Origin: Bacteroidetes bacterium HGW-Bacteroidetes-10
GTDB lineage: Bacteria; Bacteroidota; Bacteroidia; Bacteroidales; UBA932
Reading direction: 5' to 3'
DNA: 64,000 bases
NCBI GenBank assembly: GCA_002842695.1
Contig: PHDT01000011.1
Location: forward strand, 107,848 to 171,847
Shown one piece after another: positions 35,507 to 43,768 of the stretch. A program made the position numbers and the translations under genes. The notes under the pieces are model-generated. The model was not told where the DNA came from, made no database searches, and was given only the letters and a program-made list of their open reading frames with translations. How positions within the stretch are numbered: the first letter of the stretch is position 1; the number at the start of each line of letters is the position of its first letter.

Positions 35507-35514
35507 TATATTTG
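35507..35514 (+). promoter_or_regulatory. -7 element before the DUF349-yidC-yggS genes
   Basis: TATATTTG, 31 nt before the chosen start at 35545. The nearest TTTG (35489-35492) is closer than usual. Confidence 0.45.
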
Positions 35515-35544
35515 CAAGTTATTAAACTTAATTGTCTTGTAATA

Positions 35545-37383
35545 ATGAACCAGGAAGTTAACACATCAGCCTTAAATGAGCAGTTCGGCGAAGAAATTCA
35601 GCCTGAAAACCCACAGGCAGGAGATACCGCCTCTGATTATCCGGATTATTCAGGTAAAAGCCTGAGAGAGATTATTGACATTTTTCAGGAGATGCTCGAA
35701 AGGGGCGATCAGCATGAAATGTACAAGCACGCCGAGGGAATCAAGGCTGCTTTCTACAAAGCTCTCAAGCGAGAGAAGATTGCCATTGGCTTTCATGTTG
35801 CTTCAGAAAACAATGATGTCCAGGAAGACGAGACAGATGAAAACATCGTTTCAAACAATCCTTTTGCTGAACTCGAAAGAGGATTCAAGGAGCTTTACCT
35901 TAATTACAAGACAGTAAGGACAAACTTCGTACAGAATATCGAGAAGCAGAAGGAGGATAATCTTCACCAGAAGCTCGCAATCATAGATGAACTCAAGGCT
36001 CTTATTGAGAAACAGGAGGATCTTAACCATACTTTCCCTGCATTCCGTGAGCTTCAGAACAGATGGAAATCTGTAGGTCCTGTGCCTCAGGCTCAGAATA
36101 AGGACTTGTGGGAGTCTTATCAGTTTCTTGTTGAGAAGTTTTATGATTTCGTGAAGATCAATAATGAACTCAGAGACCTTGACCTGAAGAAAAATCTTGA
36201 AATAAAGACCTCTTTGTGTGAAAAGGCAGAAGAGCTCATTGAAGAGACAAATGTTGTTGAAGCATTCAAAAAGCTTCAGAAACTTCACGAAGAGTGGCGC
36301 GAACTTGGCCCTGTTCCAAAAGAGCTCAGAGAAGAGATATGGGAGAGATTCAAAAAGGCTACATCTAATATTAACAAACGCCAGCAGGACTTTTTTGAAA
36401 GACTTAAAGAGGATCAGAAACACAACCTGGAGCTTAAGGCTACTCTTTGCGAAAAGGCAGAGGAGATTGCGAACGTTGAGAATACTGAAAACAAGGACTG
36501 GAATGCACTTTCAAAGCAGATTGAGACTTTGCAGGGAGAGTGGAAGAGTATAGGTTTTGCCTCTAAAAAGGAGAACCAGAAGATATATGACCGGTTCAGA
36601 GCTGCCTGTGATAAATTTTATAATGCCAAAAGGGAGTTCTACTCAAACTTTAAGGTGTTAATGCAGGATAATCTTGATAAAAAAATTGCTCTTTGTGAAC
36701 AGGCTGAGGCTCTGAAGGAGAATACAGACTGGAAGAAGACCACAGATCAGCTTATCAGCCTTCAGAAAAAATGGAAAGAGGTTGGACCTGTTGCCAGAAA
36801 GCAGTCAGACATGGTTTGGAAGAGATTCCGCGCTGCTTGTGATGAGTTTTTTGCAAATAAAGCCAAACACTTCAGTTCAGTTGATGAATCTTATGAGGAA
36901 AATCTCAGAAAGAAACTTGAACTTATTCAGGAGATAAACGAATATAAACCGGATTCAAAAACAGCAGAGAATATTGAAGCTCTCAAAGATTTTCAAGCTC
37001 GCTGGTCAGAGATAGGTTTTGTCCCTATCAAGGAGAAGGAGAGGGTGCAGGCTGCATATCGTCATGCTGTCGATACAAAGTTTGCAGATATTCGCACAAA
37101 TGACCAGGATCACAAAATTGACAGATACAAGAAGCACATAAAGGATCTCCAGACTTCGGGAAGGGGAGACAGAGGTATCAGAAGCGAAAGGGACAAGCTT
37201 GTACAGAAGTTCCGCGCAATGGAAAATGATATCGCAGTATGGGAAAACAATATGGGATTCTTCGCAAAGTCAAAGAATGCAGATGCACTTTTGCTTGAAC
37301 TGGACAAGAAGATTGCCAGGGCTAAAGAAGAACTGGCTCAGATTGAAGAAAAAATCAAAGTAATAGATAATCAACAGGACTAA
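35545..37383 (+). CDS. DUF349 repeat protein
   Basis: A protein of about 612 residues made of repeated helical DUF349 units of about 70-75 residues, each marked by a W-K/R-x-x-G-P/F-V motif: FRELQNRWKSVGPVP, LHEEWRELGPVPKE, LQGEWKSIGFASKK, LQKKWKEVGPVARK and FQARWSEIGFVPIK. Predicted soluble, highly charged and coiled; the C-terminus ends in a coiled coil. The function is unknown. An in-frame ATG at 35512 overlaps the promoter, so the ATG at 35545 is preferred. It is 7 nt before yidC. Confidence 0.85.
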   Translation: MNQEVNTSALNEQFGEEIQPENPQAGDTASDYPDYSGKSLREIIDIFQEMLERGDQHEMYKHAEGIKAAFYKALKREKIAIGFHVASENNDVQEDETDENIVSNNPFAELERGFKELYLNYKTVRTNFVQNIEKQKEDNLHQKLAIIDELKALIEKQEDLNHTFPAFRELQNRWKSVGPVPQAQNKDLWESYQFLVEKFYDFVKINNELRDLDLKKNLEIKTSLCEKAEELIEETNVVEAFKKLQKLHEEWRELGPVPKELREEIWERFKKATSNINKRQQDFFERLKEDQKHNLELKATLCEKAEEIANVENTENKDWNALSKQIETLQGEWKSIGFASKKENQKIYDRFRAACDKFYNAKREFYSNFKVLMQDNLDKKIALCEQAEALKENTDWKKTTDQLISLQKKWKEVGPVARKQSDMVWKRFRAACDEFFANKAKHFSSVDESYEENLRKKLELIQEINEYKPDSKTAENIEALKDFQARWSEIGFVPIKEKERVQAAYRHAVDTKFADIRTNDQDHKIDRYKKHIKDLQTSGRGDRGIRSERDKLVQKFRAMENDIAVWENNMGFFAKSKNADALLLELDKKIARAKEELAQIEEKIKVIDNQQD

Positions 37384-37390
37384 TTTACAG

Positions 37391-39244
37391 ATGAATAAAA
37401 ATTCTATTTTAGGGTTTGTTCTTATTGGCGTTATTTTAATAGCTTTCAGTTGGTACAACTCAAAGATTATTAACGAAACAAAGGCTGTTCAGCAGGCAGC
37501 AGATTCTGTTGCAGCAGCATCCGTAGCCATTTCAAAGACAGATTCAGCAACATTCAATACAGATTCGCTACAGAGCGGAGCAGATTCAATTGTTCCGGCT
37601 GCAGTTCAACAGGCATCTCCTTACAAAGACTCTCTTCTAATCAAGGCAAGCCTTGGTGCAGAAGAGTTCTCAGTATTGGAAAACGATAAAATTAAAGTCG
37701 AACTTACTAATCTTGGTGCACAACCTTCAAATGTTCTCATAAAAGAGTTCAAAGCTGCAGACAGCAGCGCTCTGGTTTTAATGAAAAGTAAGAGCAGCAA
37801 GCTCTCTCTGAGTATTTACACAAATGAGGAGATTAGGACAGACAGATTTGCATTTACAAAATATGCACAGACAGATACATCTGTAACCTACAGATTATTT
37901 GTAGATTCCACATCTTACATCCAGTACGAATATGTTCTGTCTGCAGGAAGTTATATGCTTTCTGCAAATGTTACTCTGTCAGGTATGGAGAGACATATCC
38001 CAAGAAATGTGACATCACTGGACCTTTCGTGGGTTATGGATATGCCGAGACTTGAGAAGGGATATGACAACGAAAAAAATTACTCAACAATTGTATACAA
38101 ATATCCCAACGACAAAAGTGTAGACGATCTTGGTCTTCGTAAAGACGATGCAGAAGAGGATATCAGAACGAAAGTTGAATGGATTGCATATCAGCAGCAG
38201 TTTTTCTCAGCCATCCTGGTTGCAGAGAACAGTTTTGCGAATGCAAATATGAGATACAGGTTTTATCCTGAGGGAGATCCTGACGGGAATCTTATGAGAT
38301 GTGAATCGTTAATGCAGGTTCCTTATAACGAAGGGACAGAAGTTACAATTCCGTTCTCGATGTATTTTGGCCCTAACCACTTTAAGACCCTTAAATCTTA
38401 CGACAAGGGATTCGAAAAAATTGTACCGCTGGGCGGATGGCTTATCGGATGGATAAACAGGTACATTATTATTACTGTATTTGATTTTCTGGGAAGATTT
38501 ATAAGCAACTATGGTATTATCATTTTGATTCTTACCATACTTATTAAGCTTGTAATATCTCCTCTTACATTTAAATCATATATGTCTTCGGCAAAAATGA
38601 GGGTTCTCAAACCGGAGATTGACAAGATAAATGCAAAGTATCCCAAGACAGAGGATGCAATGAAGAAACAGCAGGAGACAATGGCTCTCTACAGTAAAAC
38701 GGGCGTCAGCATGTTTGGAGGTTGCCTCCCTATGCTGCTGCAGTTCCCGATTCTGTTTGCTATGTTCCGTTTCTTCCCGTCATCTTTTGAGCTGCGTCAG
38801 GAGGGATTCCTCTGGGCACATGACCTGAGTACTTATGACTCAATTCTCACCCTGCCTTTTACGATTCCACTCTTTGGCGATCACCTCAGTCTGTTTGCCC
38901 TGCTTATGGCAGTATCTACATATTTCTACTCCCGTATGAATATAGACCAGATGACATCTGGTCCGCAAATGGCCGGAATGAAGGTTATGTCGCTCTATTT
39001 TATGCCTATTTTCCTTCTCTTTCTTGGAAATAATTTCTCAAGCGGTCTTAGCTACTACTACCTTCTTTCAAACCTTATCACAATGGTTCAGACCTGGGCT
39101 ATCAGAAGATTTTTCGTGGATGAGGAGAAGATATATGCAAAACTAAAGGAGAGAGCAGCTGCACCTAAAAAGAAGTCAAAATTCCAGGAGAGACTGGATT
39201 CTGTATACAAAACTCAGCAGGAGCAGTTAAAGAAAAGAAAATGA
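37391..39244 (+). CDS. yidC: Membrane protein insertase YidC
   Basis: Inserts membrane proteins alone or with SecYEG. 617 residues, as in Gram-negative bacteria: N-terminal membrane helix (8-24), a long periplasmic beta-supersandwich domain (about 60-340), and the C-terminal five-helix insertase domain from about residue 365 (FISNYGIIILILTILIKLVI, LPMLLQFPILFAMFRFFP, LSYYYLLSNLITMVQTW). The C-terminus is basic, suited to ribosome binding. It overlaps yggS by 4 nt. Confidence 0.96.
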   Translation: MNKNSILGFVLIGVILIAFSWYNSKIINETKAVQQAADSVAAASVAISKTDSATFNTDSLQSGADSIVPAAVQQASPYKDSLLIKASLGAEEFSVLENDKIKVELTNLGAQPSNVLIKEFKAADSSALVLMKSKSSKLSLSIYTNEEIRTDRFAFTKYAQTDTSVTYRLFVDSTSYIQYEYVLSAGSYMLSANVTLSGMERHIPRNVTSLDLSWVMDMPRLEKGYDNEKNYSTIVYKYPNDKSVDDLGLRKDDAEEDIRTKVEWIAYQQQFFSAILVAENSFANANMRYRFYPEGDPDGNLMRCESLMQVPYNEGTEVTIPFSMYFGPNHFKTLKSYDKGFEKIVPLGGWLIGWINRYIIITVFDFLGRFISNYGIIILILTILIKLVISPLTFKSYMSSAKMRVLKPEIDKINAKYPKTEDAMKKQQETMALYSKTGVSMFGGCLPMLLQFPILFAMFRFFPSSFELRQEGFLWAHDLSTYDSILTLPFTIPLFGDHLSLFALLMAVSTYFYSRMNIDQMTSGPQMAGMKVMSLYFMPIFLLFLGNNFSSGLSYYYLLSNLITMVQTWAIRRFFVDEEKIYAKLKERAAAPKKKSKFQERLDSVYKTQQEQLKKRK

Positions 39245-39900
39245 GTGCAGGAAACAATATCCTTGAACTATTAAAAGAACTGCCGTCAACCGTAAAGTTG
39301 GTGGCAGTTTCCAAATTCATGCCCAATGAACTGATTCTTGAGGCATATAATGCAGGTCAAAAGGACTTTGGAGAAAACAGACCTCAGGAGCTCAGCAGGA
39401 AAATTGCTGAGTTGCCTTCAGATATAAGATGGCATTTTCTCGGACACCTCCAGACCAATAAAATCAAGATGATAATCGATGGAGTAACACTTATCCACTC
39501 TGCCGATTCTCTTAAGCTAATATCTGAAATCGGGAAGGAGGCAGAAAAAAGAGGTCTGGTAAAGGATATTCTTATTCAGCAGCATATTTCATGCGAGAGC
39601 ACAAAACAGGGTTTCGCTTTGGGTGAAATGGAGGAAGCAGCTGCATTTGCCCGTAGTGTTTCAGGAGTGAGAGTCTGCGGAGTGATGGGAATGGCAACCT
39701 TTACAGATGATCAGGAACAGGTGCGAAAAGAGTTTCGCGGACTCAGGGCTACATTCGACAGGCTTAAAAGCACAATCTTTAGTGATTGTGCATATTTTGA
39801 GCATATATCAATGGGCATGTCGGGAGACTTTAATATTGCAGTGGAAGAGGGCAGCAATATTGTAAGGGTAGGGAGCAGAATTTTTGGTTCCCGATATTAA
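39241..39900 (+). CDS. yggS: YggS family PLP homeostasis protein
   Basis: A 219-residue PLP-binding barrel protein (PROSC/PLPHP family) that keeps free pyridoxal phosphate in balance and has no known catalytic reaction. Seen: VKLVAVSKFMPNELI with the PLP lysine, DFGENRPQEL, WHFLGHLQTNKIK, and the phosphate-binding SMGMSGDFNIAVEEGSNIVRVGS. It starts inside the yidC stop (ATGA) and shares its TAA stop with ung in a TTAA overlap. Confidence 0.94.
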   Translation: MSAGNNILELLKELPSTVKLVAVSKFMPNELILEAYNAGQKDFGENRPQELSRKIAELPSDIRWHFLGHLQTNKIKMIIDGVTLIHSADSLKLISEIGKEAEKRGLVKDILIQQHISCESTKQGFALGEMEEAAAFARSVSGVRVCGVMGMATFTDDQEQVRKEFRGLRATFDRLKSTIFSDCAYFEHISMGMSGDFNIAVEEGSNIVRVGSRIFGSRY

Positions 39901-40565
39901 AGATTCCAGTCTACAGGAGTTTTTCCTTTGCTTTTCAGATAATTATTTGCAGCTGAGAAATGCCTGCTGCCAAAAAATGCTCCCCTTGCTAGCGGAGATG
40001 GGTGAGCTGCTTCCAGAACAAGGTGTTTTGAAGTATCTATCAGCTCTTTTTTGCCCCTGGCAAAATTCCCCCAAAGCATAAACACCAAATTGTCACAATC
40101 ATTGGACAGCTTGGAGATGACAGCGTCAGTAAAGTTTATCCAGCCAATTTTGCTGTGTGAAGCAGGATCTCCGGCTCTGACAGTCAGAACAGCATTCAGC
40201 AGAAATACACCCTGAGATGCCCATTTTTCAAGATTTCCTGATTTTGGAACATCTATTCCAAGGTCTTTCTGAAGCTCCTTGTAAATATTTTGAAGTGAGG
40301 GAGGAATTGGAACACCCTCAGGAACAGAAAATGAGAGACCATGTGCTTGGCCGGGACCATGATACGGGTCCTGGCCAAGAATCACGACCTTGACTTTGTT
40401 AAATGGTGTAAGATTGAATGCATTGAAAATATGAGGCCCTTTAGGATAGACAATTGTTCCTTCAGAAATCTCTTTCCGTATATGATTTGTGAGTTTTAAA
40501 AAATACTCTTTACGGAACTCATCCTGCAGGAGAGTACTCCAGGAGCTCTCAATTTTTACATCCAT
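39897..40565 (-). CDS. ung: Uracil-DNA glycosylase
   Basis: Removes uracil from DNA in base excision repair. 222 residues. Seen: VVILGQDPYHGPGQAHGLSFSV with catalytic Asp66, KWASQGVFLLNAVLTV, FMLWGNFARGK and the C-terminal EAAHPSPLARG histidine loop. It lies 12 nt after lon in the same direction; the gap is an A/T run, so co-transcription with lon is likely. Confidence 0.97.
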   Translation of the reverse strand: MDVKIESSWSTLLQDEFRKEYFLKLTNHIRKEISEGTIVYPKGPHIFNAFNLTPFNKVKVVILGQDPYHGPGQAHGLSFSVPEGVPIPPSLQNIYKELQKDLGIDVPKSGNLEKWASQGVFLLNAVLTVRAGDPASHSKIGWINFTDAVISKLSNDCDNLVFMLWGNFARGKKELIDTSKHLVLEAAHPSPLARGAFFGSRHFSAANNYLKSKGKTPVDWNL

Positions 40566-40577
40566 ATCTTTTTTTTT

Positions 40578-42983
40578 TTAGAAAATAAATTCAAGGACCT
40601 CTTCAATTGTTTTGAAATATTTGAATTCAAGACCCTTGATGTATATTTCGTTGATATCCTTTATATCTTTTTCATTTTCGGAAGAGAGAAGTATGGTCTT
40701 GATTCCTGCTCGTTTTGCTGCAAGAATCTTCTCCTTAATTCCGCCAACCGGCAGAACCCTGCCTCTGAGGGTAATTTCTCCGGTCATGGCTATGCCGCTT
40801 TTTACCTTCTTCTTCATGTATGCCGATGCCATGGCACTCACCATAGTTATCCCGGCAGAAGGACCATCCTTTGGAATTGCACCCTCTGGTACATGGATGT
40901 GTATATCTCTTTCCATAAACTCTTTGTGGGTCATTCCCAGCTTTTCCGGATGTGATTTCAGATACTGGTATGCCAGAACAGAAGACTCTTTCATAACATC
41001 TCCCAGATTCCCTGTTGATGTTAAAATGCCCTTACCCTTGCTCAGACTGCATTCAATAAAGAGGATTTCACCACCGTTCTGAGTCCATGCAAGACCTGTG
41101 ACAACGCCGGGAGCCTCATTACCCTTTTGCATATCGTGGTTATTTGTAGGAATACCCAGAATTTCCCTCACCTCGGCAGGGCCCATTACATCCGGTATCT
41201 GTTCGCCAAAGGCTATCTTTTTTGCCACGACTCTTGCCACTTTGGCAATTTGTTTGTCAAGACCCCTGACGCCAGATTCCCTTGTGTATTCATCAATAAT
41301 AACATCCAGACCGCGGGAGTTTATTTTCAGCTGCTCCCTCTCCAGTCCGTGGGCCTCTCTCTGCTTTGGCAGAAGGTGGTCTTTGGCAATATACCTCTTC
41401 TCTTCAGCAAGGTATCCGCTTACATTTATCATCTCCATCCTGTCCCTCAGAGCAGGATGTATAGTTGAAATATTATTTGCAGTTGTTATGAAGAGAACCT
41501 TTGAGAGGTCGTAGTCAATATCAAGGTAGTTATCGTGGAAAGCTGTGTTTTGTTCCGGATCGAGCACCTCAAGAAGAGCAGAAGCGGGATCGCCTCTGAA
41601 ATCGCTGCTCACTTTGTCAATTTCATCCAGAACAACAAGCGGATTTGCAGTACCTGCCTTCTTGATTGCACTTATAATCCTTCCGGGCATTGCGCCAATG
41701 TATGTACGCCTGTGACCGCGGATTTCTGATTCGTCGTGAAGCCCTCCAAGCGAGATTCTGCCATATTTTCTGTCCAGTGCCTTTGCAATAGATTTGCCGA
41801 GAGATGTCTTTCCTACTCCCGGAGGGCCATAAAGGCAAAGGATAGGGGATTTCATGTCACCTTTCAGTTTAAGAACGGCAAGGTGTTCAATAATTCTCTC
41901 CTTAACAGTCTCCAGACCAAAGTGGTCGTTATCCAGTGTCTTTCTGGCATGTTTAAGATCCAGATTGTCCTGACTTGTTTCTTCCCACGGGAGCTCTACC
42001 AGAAACTTAACATATGATAACTGGATATTGAAATCGGGTGAGTTTGGATTTGTTCTTTCAAGCTTTTGCAGCTCCTTTTCAAAGGTCTCTGCAACACTAA
42101 GCGGCCACTGTTTCTTCTTGCCCAGGATTCTGAGATCATTAAACTCCTGAACGCTGTTGTTTATTCCCAGCTCCTCCTGAATGGTCTTAAGCTGATTGTT
42201 AAGGTAGTACTCTCTCTGCTGCTGATCAATCTCTGTGCGAACCTTTTGCTGTATGTCATCCTTTATCTTGAGCAGATCGATATGCTTGTTAAGCATTTCA
42301 AGTAATTTGAGCGCTCTCTGCTTTAGTTTGTTCTCTCTCAGCAGGACCATTTTATCAAGAGGATTCTCAAGCTCCATACTTGACGCAATGAAGTTGATAA
42401 GGAAGTTGTGTCCCTCGATATTTTTAATTGCAAATGCAGCCTCCTGCGGAAGGTGAGGAGAGAGCTTAATAATCATAAGAGCCGAGTCCTTGATAGATCC
42501 TGCTATTGCCTCGAGCTCCTTGGTATTTCTCTTTCCGGCCTCCTCTTCAAGATACCTGACAGATGCTGTAAAATATGGTTCACTGGAAATTACTTCCAGA
42601 ATTTTAAAACGCTTTATACCCTGAAGAATAATAGTAGTGCCACCATCGGGCATTTCAATTATCTTTATTATTCTGGCCAGTGTACCTGTCTCAAACAGAT
42701 CATCACTCCCCGGATTTTCCATCCTTGCATCTTTCTGTGCAACTGCACCCAGAATTCTGTCTCTTGCATATACCTCCCTCACAAGTTTAACAGATTTCTC
42801 TCTTCCTACGGTTATAGGTATAATGGTATCCGGAAACAGTACGGCATTTCTCAGAGCGATGACAGGAAGTGTGTCAGGCAGGAGAAGGTCTCTCGTATCC
42901 TGGTTTCCCTCCATACTCATCATTGGAATGATGTTTACGTCGTCTGCAACAGATTGCTGAAATATCAGGTCGTTTAATTTCAT
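40578..42983 (-). CDS. lon: ATP-dependent endopeptidase La
   Basis: Soluble AAA+ protease that degrades misfolded and regulatory proteins. 801 residues: N-terminal substrate-binding domain (LPVIALRNAVLFPDTIIPI from about residue 38), helical linker, AAA+ module with GPPGVGKTSLGKS and VVLDEIDKV, and the C-terminal protease domain with the Ser709 (DGPSAGI)-Lys752 (GGIKEK) dyad. The 290-nt region upstream shows no clear promoter for it. It is followed by ung. Confidence 0.97.
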   Translation of the reverse strand: MKLNDLIFQQSVADDVNIIPMMSMEGNQDTRDLLLPDTLPVIALRNAVLFPDTIIPITVGREKSVKLVREVYARDRILGAVAQKDARMENPGSDDLFETGTLARIIKIIEMPDGGTTIILQGIKRFKILEVISSEPYFTASVRYLEEEAGKRNTKELEAIAGSIKDSALMIIKLSPHLPQEAAFAIKNIEGHNFLINFIASSMELENPLDKMVLLRENKLKQRALKLLEMLNKHIDLLKIKDDIQQKVRTEIDQQQREYYLNNQLKTIQEELGINNSVQEFNDLRILGKKKQWPLSVAETFEKELQKLERTNPNSPDFNIQLSYVKFLVELPWEETSQDNLDLKHARKTLDNDHFGLETVKERIIEHLAVLKLKGDMKSPILCLYGPPGVGKTSLGKSIAKALDRKYGRISLGGLHDESEIRGHRRTYIGAMPGRIISAIKKAGTANPLVVLDEIDKVSSDFRGDPASALLEVLDPEQNTAFHDNYLDIDYDLSKVLFITTANNISTIHPALRDRMEMINVSGYLAEEKRYIAKDHLLPKQREAHGLEREQLKINSRGLDVIIDEYTRESGVRGLDKQIAKVARVVAKKIAFGEQIPDVMGPAEVREILGIPTNNHDMQKGNEAPGVVTGLAWTQNGGEILFIECSLSKGKGILTSTGNLGDVMKESSVLAYQYLKSHPEKLGMTHKEFMERDIHIHVPEGAIPKDGPSAGITMVSAMASAYMKKKVKSGIAMTGEITLRGRVLPVGGIKEKILAAKRAGIKTILLSSENEKDIKDINEIYIKGLEFKYFKTIEEVLEFIF

Positions 42984-43187
42984 ATATTTTCGTGATAGTT
43001 ACTTTATGTCAAATTGTCATTACTTTTTTGCAAACAGAAAAGTTTCTGACCTCATATTGAAATTGTCAATCTCTGTGCCAAAAAGAGGGTTTTGGTATCA
43101 TTTTTGCCTAATGAGTGAGGATGTTACCTGATAATATAACAAAAAATCGGTAACGGCTGCAATTTTTGGCGGATTTTGGAAAAATAA

Positions 43188-43206
43188 TTATGCAAAGTTT
43201 GCATAA
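43188..43206. promoter_or_regulatory. Perfect palindrome over the HU promoter
   Basis: TTATGCAAA-G-TTTGCATAA: two 9-nt arms around one base. The right arm contains the TTTG -33 box (43198-43201) of the HU promoter, so a dimeric DNA-binding protein here would compete with RNA polymerase. Confidence 0.55.
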
Positions 43207-43230
43207 ATCAATAAAATAATAGTAATTTTG
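43198..43230 (+). promoter_or_regulatory. Promoter of the HU gene
   Basis: TTTG (43198-43201), 21 nt, TAATTTTG (43223-43230), matching the Bacteroidota consensus, 43 nt before the ATG. Confidence 0.6.
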
Positions 43231-43273
43231 TTCGTCAAAAAAATAGACTAACCCTTTAATTATTTTAATTGTT

Positions 43274-43558
43274 ATGACAAAAGCGGATATCGTAAACGAG
43301 GTTGCAAAAGCAACCGGAATGGAAAAAATCGCTGTACAAAATGTTGTTGAAAGCTTCATGGATAGCGTAAAGGATTCACTTGCGAAAGATAAGAACGTTT
43401 ATCTTCGTGGTTTTGGTAGCTTTATCGTTAAAAAACGTGCTAAAAAGACTGCCAGAAACATTTCAAAGAACACTACTTTGGTTATTCCTGAGCACTTCAT
43501 CCCTTCGTTCAAGCCTGCTAAGGTGTTTATGACTAAGGTTAAAAACAATGTAAAGTAA
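43274..43558 (+). CDS. hup: HU family DNA-binding protein
   Basis: A 94-residue nucleoid protein that bends DNA as a dimer. Seen: MTKADIVNEVAKATGMEK, the dimer core VESFMDSVKDSLAKDKNVYLRGFGSF and the beta arm (KKRAKKTARNISKNTTLVIPEHFIPSFKP, positions about 57-85), in which ISKNTTLVIPE replaces the usual NPxTG(E) arm tip. That and the 94-residue length fit Bacteroidota HU variants. The promoter carries a strong palindrome. Confidence 0.93.
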   Translation: MTKADIVNEVAKATGMEKIAVQNVVESFMDSVKDSLAKDKNVYLRGFGSFIVKKRAKKTARNISKNTTLVIPEHFIPSFKPAKVFMTKVKNNVK

Positions 43559-43591
43559 TTTTACTTTAAGTAAGAAAAAATAAAATTTATT

Positions 43592-43684
43592 ATGCCAAGC
43601 GGAAAGAAAAGGAAAAGACACAAAATGGCTACTCATAAGCGCAAAAAGCGTCTGCGTAAAAACAGACACAAAAAGAAAAAATAG
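43592..43684 (+). CDS. 30-residue basic protein of the mS38/AURKAIP1-COX24 type
   Basis: A 30-codon ORF between HU and rng, too short for routine ORF calling. It starts MPSGKKRKRHKMATHKRKKR and 21 of its 30 residues are Lys, Arg or His. The core HKMATHKRKKRLRKNRHKK resembles the AURKAIP1/COX24 (mitochondrial ribosomal mS38) domain proteins annotated in Bacteroidota. By that resemblance it is a small ribosomal subunit protein, made with HU. It lies 33 nt after the HU stop and is followed by a 15-bp hairpin. Confidence 0.75.
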   Translation: MPSGKKRKRHKMATHKRKKRLRKNRHKKKK

Positions 43685-43714
43685 AGTTGCTTTTTTGAGT
43701 CTTGAGTGTGTGAT

Positions 43715-43748
43715 AATCTAAAGCAAATCGCATGATTTGCTTTAGATT
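43715..43748 (+). terminator. 15-bp hairpin between the small basic protein and rng
   Basis: Perfect arms AATCTAAAGCAAATC (43715-43729) and GATTTGCTTTAGATT (43734-43748) with a 4-nt loop GCAT, then TTATTCATTT. It is probably the terminator of the HU unit, though the T tract is broken; it is 20 nt before rng and could also act in the rng leader. Confidence 0.7.
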
Positions 43749-43768
43749 TATTCATTTAAAAATGGTCG

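Noticed and set aside
35851..36423. 190-codon minus-strand reading frame inside the DUF349 gene
   Set aside because: Low-complexity Leu/Phe/Cys-rich translation opposite a repetitive charged coding sequence; typical antisense artefact.
42408..42977. 189-codon plus-strand reading frame inside lon
   Set aside because: Antisense to the well-conserved N-terminal domain of Lon; no domain and many rare residue clusters.
43078..43095. CCAAAA-AGAGGG-TTTTGG hairpin between lon and HU
   Set aside because: Weak A/T-rich stem not next to any gene end; not a convincing terminator or riboswitch.
43123..43154. Inverted repeat GTTACC...GGTAAC upstream of HU
   Set aside because: Only 6-bp arms with a 20-nt AT-rich loop and no T tract; expected by chance.
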